DNA of 64,000 bases from Acidobacteriota bacterium (GCA_022820545.1 JAJEFG010000039.1:58872-122871), one strand, 5' to 3'. Positions 9,480 to 19,787 are shown, numbered from the stretch's first letter. The notes: generated by a model not told the origin, from the letters alone. Program-made: numbers and translations.

Positions 9480-10130
9480 TCAGCCTCCACCGGGCGCGCC
9501 CGCAGCCAGCCCAAGCATCCGGACGAGCACGAACTTCGTCGCCAACTCTCCCACGATGACCGCCCCGACGAAGATCAACACCGCGCGGGCCCCCCGCTGG
9601 TTCAGGGAAACGGCGAACGCCTTCCACATGAGCCAGATCATCCAGCACAGGCACGCGCCGCCAAACAGTCCCGCGGCGAGGGTCGCCGCCCCCGGCGTCG
9701 GGAGGCGGCCCTCGGCCACGGCGGCGACGTGTTCCCGGCTCGCTTCGCGAACCGGCGCCGGCAGGGACGAGAGGGCGGCGAGCAGGTACGGAACCCGCGC
9801 CAGCGCCTGCGTGCCGGCGACGTCCACGACACGGACGGTCCGCGGCGCGACGAGGAACGACGCCAGGACCAGGAGCACCGAAAACACGGACCAATTCACG
9901 AACCCTTCGACCACGGGGACCCACAGCGACACGTCGTGCCCCGGGTGGAAGTCGAGCAGGCCGTCGAAGTGCACACCCGCCGCTGCCGCCACCAGTCCGC
10001 TCGCAACGATCCCGGTCAATCCGATCGCGAGCGCCGACTCCCCGCCGATGCGGACGAATGGATTGAACAACCACCGGGCCAGGGTCATTTCTCGCGGGAC
10101 TCCCGCACTACTCGTCGTTTCCTGCTGCAT
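9480..10130 (-). CDS. Multi-pass membrane protein, possibly Yip1-like
   Basis: Five or so hydrophobic segments; weak family recognition. Confidence 0.5.
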   Translation of the reverse strand: MQQETTSSAGVPREMTLARWLFNPFVRIGGESALAIGLTGIVASGLVAAAAGVHFDGLLDFHPGHDVSLWVPVVEGFVNWSVFSVLLVLASFLVAPRTVRVVDVAGTQALARVPYLLAALSSLPAPVREASREHVAAVAEGRLPTPGAATLAAGLFGGACLCWMIWLMWKAFAVSLNQRGARAVLIFVGAVIVGELATKFVLVRMLGLAAGAPGGG

Positions 10131-10212
10131 GGGCGGCACCTCCTGCGCCGTCGGCGGCAACATTGTGTCCGGCTCCGGTTCACGGGACGCCTCCGCGCAA
10201 TACGCTACCGGA

Positions 10213-10665
10213 ATGACTCGTGGTTATCGGATCTTCGCCATCGTCATCGTCGCCGTCGTCTGGTGCACGGCGCCCGCGGCCGGCCGCGTCTCGACGGCCC
10301 TCGGGCAGGAAGAGGCGCGGACCGAGCAGCCCGAGGAGTTTCGCCAGCGCCTCGAAGAGGCCCGCACCCGGCTCGACCTGACCGACGAGCAGGCCGAGCA
10401 GGTCGGACCCATCCTCCGGGAGGGACGCGAAGCCCGGCAGGAGGTCCTTCGGGAGTATGGGATTCATACCGGGGGCCGCTCGGGCGGCGCCAATCGCCTC
10501 GGGTTCCGTCAGTTGCGCCGCCTCCAGCGGGAACTCAACGCGGTGCGGGAGCAGACGCTTGAAAACCTCGACGCGGTGCTGACCGACGAGCAACTCGAGG
10601 CCTACAAGGAAATCCAGGAGGAGAACCGGCAGGCGATGCGCGAACGCCTGCGCCAGCGCCGCTGA
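10213..10665 (+). CDS. Small secreted/periplasmic helical protein (Spy/CpxP-like)
   Basis: Signal peptide; RLDLTDEQAEQVGPIL and LDAVLTDEQLEAYKEIQ paired helical motifs. Confidence 0.55.
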   Translation: MTRGYRIFAIVIVAVVWCTAPAAGRVSTALGQEEARTEQPEEFRQRLEEARTRLDLTDEQAEQVGPILREGREARQEVLREYGIHTGGRSGGANRLGFRQLRRLQRELNAVREQTLENLDAVLTDEQLEAYKEIQEENRQAMRERLRQRR

Positions 10666-10667
10666 CG

Positions 10668-11456
10668 ATGGACGGGATCGGCCTCCGGCTGCTCGTCCTC
10701 CTGTTGGTGTTCGTGGCGGCCGAGTCCGCATGGTCGGCCTTGCGGAGGCGTCGCACCTACAACCTGAGGGACTCGCTGGCGAACGTCGCGATCTCGGTCG
10801 GGAACAACCTGCTCCGGCCGCTGTCGCTGGCCTGGAAGTACGTCGTCTTCTCGTGGGTGGAGCCGTTCCAGGTGTACCCGCTGCCTGATACGGGCTGGGC
10901 GTTCCTCGTGACGTTCCTGATCGCCGACTGCGCGTACTACTGGTACCACCGGCTCAGCCACGAGATCCCGATCCTGTGGACGATGCACCACACGCATCAT
11001 TCCAGCCCGTGGATGAACCTGACGACGGCGGTGCGGCTGAACTGGATCGCGAACTTCGTCAGCCCGTTCTTCTTCGCGCCGTTCATCCTGCTGGGCGTCT
11101 CGCCGGAGTGGATGACAGCGTCGCTGGCGCTGGGCCTGTTCTACCAGTTCCTGCTGCACACCGACGCGGTGCCGCCGCTGGGGTGGTTCGAAGGGAAGCT
11201 GCTCAACACGCCCTCGGCCCACCGGGTGCACCACGGGTCGAACCCGGTGTACATCGACCGCAACTACGCCGGTGCGCTCATCCTCTGGGACCGGCTGTTC
11301 GGGACCTACCAGTCTGAGGTCGAGCCGGTGCGCTACGGCGTGACGAGCGGGTTCGTGGGGCACAACCCGTTGGTGATCCAGCTGGCCCCGCTCTGGAAGT
11401 ACCTGCGGGGCGAGTGGCGGCGCGAGAAGGACGTCATGCGAGGGCGCCCATCCTGA
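10668..11456 (+). CDS. Sterol desaturase/fatty acid hydroxylase superfamily protein
   Basis: Histidine boxes YHRLSHE, HHTHHSS, AHRVHHG. Confidence 0.92.
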   Translation: MDGIGLRLLVLLLVFVAAESAWSALRRRRTYNLRDSLANVAISVGNNLLRPLSLAWKYVVFSWVEPFQVYPLPDTGWAFLVTFLIADCAYYWYHRLSHEIPILWTMHHTHHSSPWMNLTTAVRLNWIANFVSPFFFAPFILLGVSPEWMTASLALGLFYQFLLHTDAVPPLGWFEGKLLNTPSAHRVHHGSNPVYIDRNYAGALILWDRLFGTYQSEVEPVRYGVTSGFVGHNPLVIQLAPLWKYLRGEWRREKDVMRGRPS

Positions 11457-11689
11457 ACGGTCCGCGGACGGCTTCGAACGTCGCGTGGATTCCCGCTGGA
11501 AGGGTGGGAACCGCCGAGGGAATCAGGACCGGGTCGTTCACGACGAACGCCCTGGTCCTGGTGGCCATGACCTATAGGCTTTCGATGGCTGACGCTGGAG
11601 GTGATCGAGCAGTGGATCATGAGCGGTACGGACCGTCCCTACCGAACCATCGAAGCGAGCGACGTGGCCCGGATCGCTACGCTGTCCGA

Positions 11690-12979
11690 ATGACTTCTCG
11701 GGCAGCCGGCCGGCGCGTCGCGGTGCTGCGCTGGTTCACGGCGGCGGGTCTCGTCCTCGCGGCCAGCGCCGCCGGGCAGGAGGACTGGCCCGGATTCCGG
11801 GGTCCGAACCGGGACGGCCGGGTCACGGGATGGACGGAGGCAATGAACGACCCGCACGCGTGGCCCGAATCGCTGGAGCAGCGGTGGCGGATCCCGGTCG
11901 GGCTCGGCCACGCGAGCCCGGTGGTCCATGACGGCGCCGTCATCGTGTTCTCCCGCGAGGGCGACGAAGAAGTGCTGCGCGCGCTCCGCGCCGCGACCGG
12001 AGAGGAAATCTGGCGCGCTTCCTACCCGGCGCCGTACACCATGAATCCCGCCGCCGTGGGTCACGGTCCCGGCACGAAGGCGACCCCCGACGTCGCCGCC
12101 GGACGGATCTTCACCCTCGGGATCTCCGGGATCCTCTCCGCGTGGGACGTTGGAGACGGCTCGCTGCTCTGGCGGCGACCTCCGGACCCCCGCTTCGGGG
12201 GCGCCGAAGCACCCCTCTTCGGCGCCGGCAGTTCCCCCGGCGCGTCGCCCGCGGGCGACGTGGTGCTGGTCCACCTCGGGGGGCCGGACAACGGGACGTT
12301 CGCGGTGCTGGCCGCCGCGACCGGCGAAACGGTGTGGGAACTCGCCGGTGACGGTCCCGCCTACGTCTCGCCGACGGTGGTGGAGGTGGCCGGGGTCCAG
12401 GCGATCCCGACCATGACCGAGGAGCGCATCCTTCTCCTTGCCTCCACGGACGGCCGGGTTCTCTGGGAGATGCCCTTCACCACCCCCTACGACCAGAACA
12501 TCGTCAACCCGGTCGTGCTGCCGGGGGGCGAAGTCGTGATCTTCGCGGGGCTCGGGAACCCGACCTTCGCGATGCGTTTCCGCGAAGCGCGGGACGGCTC
12601 GCTTGCCGGGGAAACGGTCTGGGAGGCCGGCGAAAGCCCGTTCTACATGAGCAATCCTGTCCTCGCCGGCGACCGCCTGATCGGGTTCTCCGAGCGCAAC
12701 AGCGGCCAGTTCGTGGCCATGGACCCCCGGACGGGAACGGACTTCTGGCGCTCCCCGCCCCGGCAGGGAGAAAACGCCGCACTCCTGGTGGCCGGAAACA
12801 CCGTCCTCGCGCTCACCGATCAGGCCGAACTCTTCATCCTGGACCCGGCCGCCGCCACGTTCGAACCGCTGCGCCGCTACGAGGTGGCTCCGAGCCCGAC
12901 CTGGGCGCATCCCGTGCCGGTTGGAGAGGGCATTCTCATCAAGGACGAGACCCACCTGACGCTCTGGAACTTTCGCTGA
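11690..12979 (+). CDS. PQQ-like beta-propeller repeat protein, secreted
   Basis: Signal peptide then DWPGFRGPNRDG and repeated ATGEEIWR/ATGETVWE blades. Confidence 0.85.
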   Translation: MTSRAAGRRVAVLRWFTAAGLVLAASAAGQEDWPGFRGPNRDGRVTGWTEAMNDPHAWPESLEQRWRIPVGLGHASPVVHDGAVIVFSREGDEEVLRALRAATGEEIWRASYPAPYTMNPAAVGHGPGTKATPDVAAGRIFTLGISGILSAWDVGDGSLLWRRPPDPRFGGAEAPLFGAGSSPGASPAGDVVLVHLGGPDNGTFAVLAAATGETVWELAGDGPAYVSPTVVEVAGVQAIPTMTEERILLLASTDGRVLWEMPFTTPYDQNIVNPVVLPGGEVVIFAGLGNPTFAMRFREARDGSLAGETVWEAGESPFYMSNPVLAGDRLIGFSERNSGQFVAMDPRTGTDFWRSPPRQGENAALLVAGNTVLALTDQAELFILDPAAATFEPLRRYEVAPSPTWAHPVPVGEGILIKDETHLTLWNFR

Positions 12980-13264
12980 GCGGGGCCGGGCTTGACTCCC
13001 GTGCCGTCCTTGATCTATCAGAACTGAATCTATCCCGTGGACGTCAACGGGATCCGTTCGTGGTAGACCCGTTGTTCATGGCGACCGACCCGTTGGTGGG
13101 GTAGTCCACGACAACGGTCAGCGCCCAGGCGAACCAACGCCAACCAGGCGCTTCAACGACGGTGCCCATCTGCTCCCCGATGCCAAACGGATCATCCTGA
13201 CGATGGACCACCTCAGCACAAGTCGTCCCTGCGACAACGGCGTTCGGATACCTTACTGAGGGCC

Positions 13265-14659
13265 ATGATCCCGCCACACGTCTCTGACTGGGCGGCTGCC
13301 GGTGAGTCGGAGATCCAGGAGTTCAAGGAGACCACCGGTCAGCGCAGACTGGGTGCAAGGGCGGTGTGCGCGATGCTGAACCACCGGGGAGGTCGCGTCA
13401 TCTTCGGGGTGAAGAAGGGCGGCGCGATTGGCGGACAGCTCGTTGGAGAAGATACCGAGGCGGACGTCGCGGAAGAGATTCGAGCTATCGAACCGCCCGT
13501 TTACCCCAGCATCGAGCGCGCGGACGTCGGAGGCGGCCGGGCAGTTCTCGTGGTTACGGTACCGGCGGGCTCAAACCGCCCCTACAGCTATCGGGGTCGA
13601 GCTTGGCGCCGGGTGGGGACGACAAACGTTCGCCTTTCCCAGGAGGCGTACAACCGGATGCTCCTTGAGCGGGTGCATGGTGAGGTGCGGTGGGAGAACG
13701 AGGATGCTACGGACTGGACGATAGCCGACCTCGACTCCGAGCAGATTTCGCGAACCGTGACCGAAGCAGTCCGCCGGGGCCGCCTCGAAGACCCGGGCAC
13801 TCGAGATCCCGAGACGTTGTTGCGAGGACTCCAACTCTTACGTGGTAATGCCCTGTTGCGCGCGGCTGTCGTCCTTTTCGGGCGAAGAGAGCACTTGGGG
13901 CGAAGCTATCCGCAGTCTTTGCTCCGGCTTGCGAGGTTCCGGGGCACAACGCGCACGGAATTTCTCGACAACCGACAATTCCATGGAAACGCCTTTGAGG
14001 TTCTGGAAACGGCCCAGCGGTTCCTGTTGGAAAGCCTGCCGATCGCGGGCCGGATCAAACCTGGCCTGTTCGAGCGGGTGGACGACCCACTCTATCCACC
14101 TGAGGCGTTGCGGGAGGCGGTGGCGAATGCCATTTGTCACCGGGACTACTCGATGGGAGGCGGTTCAATAGGGATCGGGATTTACGACGATCGTCTCGAG
14201 ATCACTTCGACCGGGTCGCTGCATTTCGGTCTGACGCCGGCGATGCTGTTCGAGCCCCATGAATCGCGCCCGTGGAACCCTTTGATTGCGGGGGTCCTTT
14301 ATCGGCGCGGCATCATCGAGAACTGGGGCCGTGGCACGATCAAGATGGCCGAACTCACTGAGCAGGCGGGCCTTCCTCGGCCGGAAATCGAAGATTCCGG
14401 CGGCGCGGTAACGGTTCGGTTCTTGCCGGGACGGTATGTCCCTCCAATGCGTGTGGGGATGGACCTCACGGCCCGTCAACGGGAAATCCTCTCGATTCTT
14501 GGAGAGACCGCTGGCGGAGTCGCGTTACGCGACATCCTCCCGCGCGTGAGGAACGGGGCAACGACCCGACAGATTAGAGACGATCTCCAGGTGCTGCGGA
14601 CGGTTGAGTTGGCTGATCCCGTCGGCTGGGGACGCGGAGCGCGTTGGAGGCGACGGTAG
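13265..14659 (+). CDS. AlbA_2 (Schlafen-type) putative ATP-binding/transcriptional regulator
   Basis: ESEIQEFKETTG, CAMLNHRGGRVIFGVKKGG, NAICHRDYSMGGGSIGIGIYDDRLEITSTG. Confidence 0.9.
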   Translation: MIPPHVSDWAAAGESEIQEFKETTGQRRLGARAVCAMLNHRGGRVIFGVKKGGAIGGQLVGEDTEADVAEEIRAIEPPVYPSIERADVGGGRAVLVVTVPAGSNRPYSYRGRAWRRVGTTNVRLSQEAYNRMLLERVHGEVRWENEDATDWTIADLDSEQISRTVTEAVRRGRLEDPGTRDPETLLRGLQLLRGNALLRAAVVLFGRREHLGRSYPQSLLRLARFRGTTRTEFLDNRQFHGNAFEVLETAQRFLLESLPIAGRIKPGLFERVDDPLYPPEALREAVANAICHRDYSMGGGSIGIGIYDDRLEITSTGSLHFGLTPAMLFEPHESRPWNPLIAGVLYRRGIIENWGRGTIKMAELTEQAGLPRPEIEDSGGAVTVRFLPGRYVPPMRVGMDLTARQREILSILGETAGGVALRDILPRVRNGATTRQIRDDLQVLRTVELADPVGWGRGARWRRR

Positions 14660-14676
14660 TGGTTCGGCCCATTCGC

Positions 14677-14817
14677 GGCCCATTCGCGGCGCTTTCCGGC
14701 TCATTCACGGCGCTTTCCGGTCCTTTCGCGGCGCTTTCCGGCTCATTCACGGCGCTTTCCGGCCCTTTCGCGGCGCTTTCCGGCCCATTCGCGGCGCTTT
14801 CCGGCCCATTCGCGGGG
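14677..14817. repeat. 21-bp tandem repeat, six full units plus partial
   Basis: GGCCCATTCGCGGCGCTTTCC with small substitutions at 14677, 14698, 14719, 14740, 14761, 14782 and partial at 14803. Confidence 0.95.
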
Positions 14818-14821
14818 AGAA

Positions 14822-15240
14822 CTAACTAACACCGTCACCCGAAAGGTCGAAACACGTAAAGAGGCGACCCTCGAACCGGCGGCGCAACCGCTCGACGCGC
14901 CGCCGGTTCACCCCGAAGTCATAGATGCCGATCCGCGATGCGGAACGCACCTGGATCACCTTCTGCCGGCGGCAGAGCAGGAGTTCGAGGTCGTCCACGA
15001 ACCCGATCCGGGTGCGGCAGCGGGCGTGCAGGTAGCGGTCCGTAGCGGTAAGCACGCGCGTCCTCCGGGTGTTCGCCACCAGGTGCGTGACGCGGGCGAA
15101 GGCAGCGTCCGGATCCTCCGAGAACCCGATTGGTGCGATTCGGTGGCGGCGCGACCCGTCCTCGCGGCTGCACACACAGTTGAAGCGGGCCCTGCACGGC
15201 CGCAGGGAATCGCGCACGGGGGTCGCGGGGCGATCAGGCG
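14822..15240 (-). CDS. DUF1499 family protein (copy 1; start uncertain)
   Basis: NCVCSRED...DRYLHARCRTRIGFVDDLELLL..VIQVRSASRIGIYDFGVNRRRVERLRRRFEG. Confidence 0.7.
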
Positions 15241-15324
15241 CCGACTCCGGCCCGGCGACTCCCGGCGGCAACTGGTGAAGCAAAAGAGAGCGACCTCCCT
15301 GAATCAGTCGCCGCCGCTGATCGC

Positions 15325-15690
15325 TTACCCGCCCTCGAACCGGCGGCGCAGCGCCTCGACGCGGCGCCGGTTCGCGCCGAAGTCCGTGAAGAGCGAGATG
15401 TACGAGGCGCTGCGGACGTGGATCACCCCCTCCGCGGCACACAGCAGGAATTCGAGGTCGTCCACGAAGCCGAGCCGGGTCCGGCACCGGGCGTGGAGAT
15501 AGTCGTCCGCGGCGGCAACGATCGCGGTGCACGGCGCGCTCGCCACGAGCCGCTTCAGGCGGGTGAACGCGGCGTGCGGGTCTCCCGATGCGTCGAACGG
15601 CTCGACGCGATGGCGAGCGCGCGCATCGTCGCGGCTGGAGACGCAAGTCGGGAAGAAGGAGCAGGGCGAAAGCCGGCCTGACACGGAAAC
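15325..15690 (-). CDS. DUF1499 family protein (copy 2; start uncertain)
   Basis: TCVSSRDD...DDYLHARCRTRLGFVDDLEFLL..VIHVRSASYISLFTDFGANRRRVEALRRRFEGG. Confidence 0.7.
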   Translation of the reverse strand, partial: VSVSGRLSPCSFFPTCVSSRDDARARHRVEPFDASGDPHAAFTRLKRLVASAPCTAIVAAADDYLHARCRTRLGFVDDLEFLLCAAEGVIHVRSASYISLFTDFGANRRRVEALRRRFEGG

Positions 15691-15701
15691 TGTGGCTGTT
15701 G

Positions 15702-16892
15702 CTACGCGGCGCGCAGGCACGACTCCAGCGCGTCGGCGGCGCGGTGAACGTCCTGGGCCCTCGTCCAGCCGAGGTGGCCGAGCCGCAGGATCTTCCCCTG
15801 AAGCTGACCAAGTCCGCCCGCCAGCACGATTCCGTGACGCTGCTGGAGGGTACGCGTCAGTTCCGGCCAGGCGACTCCCGAGGGCAGCCAGGCGGCGGTG
15901 ACCGTGTTGCTGGCGCTTTCCTCGTCCGCGACCAGGCGCAGTCCCATCGCCTCGAGTCGGCTCCGGGCCGCCGCCGCGGCCTCCGCGTGCCGGCGGAAGA
16001 CCGCATCCCGCCCCTCGCGGAGCATGAGCCGAAGGCCGGCCTCCATCGCGAACAGGACGGGGACGGCGGGGGTGAAGGGCATGGAGCCGCGCGCGAGCGC
16101 GTCGCGGTAGCGCGAGAAGCTCCAGTAGTAGCGGGGGAGGCGGGCGCTGCGCTCGGCCGCCGCGGCGCGTTCCGAAATCCAGACCATCGCCATTCCGGGC
16201 GGCAGGCCCCACGCCTTCTGGGAGGCCGTGAACACGGCGTCGCAGGAGTCCACCGCCAGCGGCATCCCGCCGAGGCTGGACACCGCGTCCACCAGAACCA
16301 GGGCGTCGCTCTCCTCGCGGACGACCCGGACCAGTTCGGGCAGCGGATGCAGGACGCCCGTCGAAGTCTCGGAGTGCGTGAGGAGCACCGCCCGCGTCCC
16401 GGGGCCCGTCCGGAGGGCTACCCGGAGCCGCTCGGGAGCGACCGCCCTGCCCCAGGGCGTGTCGAGGCTCCGCGTCTCGAGCCCGAACGCCTCCGCCACC
16501 CCGAGGAAGCGCTCGGCGAACTGGCCCCCGCCGATCCCGAGCACCGGGTCGCCCGGTGACAGCAGGTTGGCGAGCGTCGCCTCCATGGCGCCCGTCCCCG
16601 ACGCGGTGAGCAGGACGGGCTGCCGCTCGGTGCCGAGGTAGGCGCAAAAACCCTCGGCGATCCGGCCGAGCAGCGCGCGGGCCTCGGGCCCCCGGTAGGA
16701 GATCAGCGGTTGCGCCATCGCCGCCGCGACTTCGGGGTGGAGCGGCGTGGGGCCGGGGGTGTGGAGACCCGGGGGGATGGGAGCGCCACCGGGAGATACG
16801 CCATCCGGGCGCGTGGCGTTCTGCGTGCCGCCCGCCTGCGGCGGGCTGTGCCGGTCTGAAGACCGGCGCTCCCACCGGCGCTCCCTGGTCAC
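15702..16892 (-). CDS. Class V aminotransferase (alanine-glyoxylate/serine-pyruvate type)
   Basis: HTPGPTPLHPEVAAAMAQPLISYRG, GTGAMEATLANLLSPGD, ASQKAWGLPPGMAMVWIS; start codon uncertain. Confidence 0.88.
   Translation of the reverse strand: MTRERRWERRSSDRHSPPQAGGTQNATRPDGVSPGGAPIPPGLHTPGPTPLHPEVAAAMAQPLISYRGPEARALLGRIAEGFCAYLGTERQPVLLTASGTGAMEATLANLLSPGDPVLGIGGGQFAERFLGVAEAFGLETRSLDTPWGRAVAPERLRVALRTGPGTRAVLLTHSETSTGVLHPLPELVRVVREESDALVLVDAVSSLGGMPLAVDSCDAVFTASQKAWGLPPGMAMVWISERAAAAERSARLPRYYWSFSRYRDALARGSMPFTPAVPVLFAMEAGLRLMLREGRDAVFRRHAEAAAAARSRLEAMGLRLVADEESASNTVTAAWLPSGVAWPELTRTLQQRHGIVLAGGLGQLQGKILRLGHLGWTRAQDVHRAADALESCLRAA
16848..16874. repeat. REP-like palindrome (GTGCCGGTCTGAAGACCGGCGCTCCCA variant)
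   Basis: Identical to 28349-28375. Confidence 0.7.
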
Positions 16893-18418
16893 ATCGTGAG
16901 GATCGCGGCGAAGCTGACGATGGAGCGGAAGAAGTGCCCCAGGCGCAGGTTCTCGTTCGGGCTGTGCTGGTTGTTGTCGTGGTTCACGGTCGGGACCATC
17001 AGCGCCGGAACGCCGAGCGCCTCCACGAAGGGTGCGATCGGCACGGTCCCGCCGCTCGTGCGCTTGCGGACCGGCTCCTCGCCCCAGATCTCGGTGAGGC
17101 TGCCGATGAGCCGCGCCGCGACCGGATGGTCGAGCGGGGTGCGGAAGGCGTTCGTCCCCGCGCTGCGGGTCAGCCGGAGGAGACGGGGATGCTCCCGCCG
17201 CTCGGCGTCGGTCGGGTCCCGGTCCAGGATGAACCAGCCTTCCGCCTCGATGAAGTCGCGCACCTTCGCAAACATCGCGTCCGCCGGGGTCTCCGCGACC
17301 AGGCGCACGTCGATCGCGGCGGTGGCGGTGGCCGGGACGATCGTCCGCGCGTCGCCGCCTACCCAGGCGCTCGACAGGCCGCGCACGTTCAGCGACGGGA
17401 ACTGGAGGGCCTCCTGGAGCGAACCGCCCACCCGGTCGGCTTCCGCGAAGCCGAGCGAAGACATCAAGTCCGGCAGATCGTCCGGGACCGCCGCCAGCGC
17501 CCGGCGCTCTTCGGCGGTGAAGTCGATGCCGTCGTAGAACCCCGGAATCACGACCCGGCCGCCCTCGTCCTTCATCGAGGAGATGAGCTGCGCCAGCCGG
17601 ACCGCCGGGTTCGGCGCCCAGTTGCCGTAGTGGCCGCTGTGCAGCGGGACGCGCGGCCCGTACACCACCAGTTCGAGGGTCAGGATCCCGCGGGCGCCGA
17701 AGCTGACCGTGGGCCGGCCGCTCTGGTGGAGCGGGCCGTCGAGGATGAGCATCACGTCGGCGGCGAACCGGCTCCCGTAGCGGGCGATGGCGGGGACGAG
17801 GTTCGGAGATCCGGCCTCCTCCTCGCCGTCGAGGATCACCTTGAGGTTGCTGGTGACCGCGACGCCGGACGCGTCGAGCGCGTCGAGCGCGCCGAGCAGG
17901 GCAATGATCGGCGCGGTGTCGTCGGCGACCGAGCGGGCGTAGATGCGGTCGTCGGGGCGAAACACCTCGCTGGCGCGCAGGTCGAGGAGCCCCGCTCCGT
18001 CCGCCAGGCTTCCCGCCCGCAGGATCGGCTGGAAGGGATGCTCCTGTTGCCAGCGGGACGGATCCACCGGCTGGCCGTCGTAGTGGAAGTAGATGAGCAG
18101 CGTGCGGTCGGCATCCGCGGCGAGCCGCTCGCCGAAGACGAGGGGATTGCCGGCGGTCTCGAGGAGTTCGGCCGCGAAGCCGCGCCGCTCGAGGGAGGCG
18201 CGCAGGAACTCCGCTTTCCTCCGGATGTTGGCGGCGTCGGCCGCCACCGACGGGATGGAGACCGCCTCCACCAGCTCGGTCACGAGCGCCCGCTGCGCCC
18301 CGTCCACGTGCTGCTCGACCGTGGTGCGCAGATCCTGCGCCAGCGCGGGGACGGCGAGCGTCAGACCGGCGGCCAGGAGGGCTGCCAGCGATTTCACTGG
18401 GGCCGGTCCTCGGTCCAC
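16889..18418 (-). CDS. Secreted M20-family peptidase
   Basis: LIYFHYDGQPVDP, DGEEEAGSPNL, SGGTVPIAPFVEALGVPALM; signal peptide. Confidence 0.92.
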   Translation of the reverse strand: MDRGPAPVKSLAALLAAGLTLAVPALAQDLRTTVEQHVDGAQRALVTELVEAVSIPSVAADAANIRRKAEFLRASLERRGFAAELLETAGNPLVFGERLAADADRTLLIYFHYDGQPVDPSRWQQEHPFQPILRAGSLADGAGLLDLRASEVFRPDDRIYARSVADDTAPIIALLGALDALDASGVAVTSNLKVILDGEEEAGSPNLVPAIARYGSRFAADVMLILDGPLHQSGRPTVSFGARGILTLELVVYGPRVPLHSGHYGNWAPNPAVRLAQLISSMKDEGGRVVIPGFYDGIDFTAEERRALAAVPDDLPDLMSSLGFAEADRVGGSLQEALQFPSLNVRGLSSAWVGGDARTIVPATATAAIDVRLVAETPADAMFAKVRDFIEAEGWFILDRDPTDAERREHPRLLRLTRSAGTNAFRTPLDHPVAARLIGSLTEIWGEEPVRKRTSGGTVPIAPFVEALGVPALMVPTVNHDNNQHSPNENLRLGHFFRSIVSFAAILTM

Positions 18419-19497
18419 ACCCGGTCGTCCGATTCTTCCTCGCCGAACTCGCGCAGGAGCGGCAGGTCCAGATCGAACTCGTAGATGCTGTCGGACGTGG
18501 CGACCGCGAGCGTGCGGCTGTCGTTGAGCGCCACTCCGACCAGCGGCGGAGCGCTGACCACGCGCCGTGCGCCCGTGGGAGTGAACAGGAACAGGCCGGC
18601 GTCACCGGCGAGTCCTTCCGCGACGAAGCAGCGGTCCCGGTCGTCGAAAGCGATCCCCTGGGGCCGGCCGAAGCCGGAATGCACCCGGCAGGGCGCTCCG
18701 TCGGGGCGGAACTCGACGATCTGGTCGCGGGACGAGAGCGTGGGGCCGGAGACGAAGAGGTAGCCGTACGAGTTGAACGCCAGGTGGTAGGCCGAGACCG
18801 ACGCCCGGAGGTGCGAGAACACGCTGACGTCGCTCTCGGCGTCGATCCGGTAGAGCGTTCCGTCCCGGTCGCCGATCACCATGTCTCCCGTCGGCGAGAA
18901 CCCGATCCCCGTCGCGCAGCCGAGGTTCTCGGCGAGCATGTGGAAGACGCCGTCGTCGCCCATCCGGTAAACGCAGCCGTCCTCGCGGGAGGACACGTAG
19001 AGGGTGTCGTCCGGACCCCACGCGAGGCCGGTCGGATTCACGATGCCGTCACCCATCGGCTCGGGGTCGCCTTCGTCGGTCAGCCGGTAGATCGGATGGG
19101 GAACCTTCTCGCCGCGGCGGCCGCTGACCGTCGAGTAGAGATTGCCGCGAGGGTCGTACACGGGGTTCGCGACGATGTGGAGGTCCTCGGCGAAGAGGCG
19201 GCCGATGGTCACCGGGTGCGGCTCGGTCTCCCGGTCGTTCAGGCACACCCGGACCTCGTCGCCGGCGCCGTCGGGCACCCGGACCCCCAGCCGGGTCGAA
19301 GACACCCGGTACAGGTGGGCCTCCTCGTCCCCGAAGAACACCCTCAGGCGCGGAGCCTGGTCCACCGTGAAACCGCGGCCTCCGATGTCCAGCCGTCCCC
19401 CCGGAATGGCGTAGTGCGGCCAGAGCCGATCGATGGCCAGCCGCGGCCGCCTCGGCCGTTCGGCACGTCGCACGGGAGGACGAGCGCGGGCGGACAT
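18394..19497 (-). CDS. IPT/TIG plus SMP-30/NHL-type propeller protein
   Basis: N-term DIGGRGFTVDQAPRLRVFFGDEEA; propeller repeats NPTGLAWGPDDTLYVSSREDG, CATGIGFSPTGDMVIGDRDGTLYRID. Confidence 0.75.
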   Translation of the reverse strand: MSARARPPVRRAERPRRPRLAIDRLWPHYAIPGGRLDIGGRGFTVDQAPRLRVFFGDEEAHLYRVSSTRLGVRVPDGAGDEVRVCLNDRETEPHPVTIGRLFAEDLHIVANPVYDPRGNLYSTVSGRRGEKVPHPIYRLTDEGDPEPMGDGIVNPTGLAWGPDDTLYVSSREDGCVYRMGDDGVFHMLAENLGCATGIGFSPTGDMVIGDRDGTLYRIDAESDVSVFSHLRASVSAYHLAFNSYGYLFVSGPTLSSRDQIVEFRPDGAPCRVHSGFGRPQGIAFDDRDRCFVAEGLAGDAGLFLFTPTGARRVVSAPPLVGVALNDSRTLAVATSDSIYEFDLDLPLLREFGEEESDDRVWTEDRPQ

Positions 19498-19516
19498 TCA
19501 CGGCAGATTAGCAGTC

Positions 19517-19734
19517 TCGGAGCGCCGGCCTCCGGCCGGCATCGCGGCCGCAGGCCGCGAAACGCGAGCCGCCACCTGCGCCGATGGCGAAACCCCAACC
19601 GGGGACAACGCAACGCCGCCCAGACACACACATTGCGTTGCGCAAGCCGCTGTCGGGCTGCACCTCGCGGGAACGAACGATGTGCGTTTCGCCTCGCTGC
19701 GCTCGGCGATGCCGGCCGGAGGCCGGCGCTCCGA
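19517..19734. repeat. Inverted-repeat-bounded element 1 (29 bp termini)
   Basis: TCGGAGCGCCGGCCTCCGGCCGGCATCGC at 19517-19545 and its exact reverse complement at 19706-19734. Confidence 0.9.
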
Positions 19735-19787
19735 GGCGGGGTAGGATCGGGCGCCTTTCCCGGCGAGACAGACCCATCCAGAAGACC

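Noticed and set aside
14677-14817. Possible CRISPR array
   Set aside because: Units are contiguous 21-mers with no spacers; a simple tandem repeat.
15702-18605. 967 aa minus-strand ORF joining the aminotransferase to upstream sequence
   Set aside because: Only the C-terminal ~390 aa is a real protein; the rest is the wrong frame of the M20 peptidase gene.
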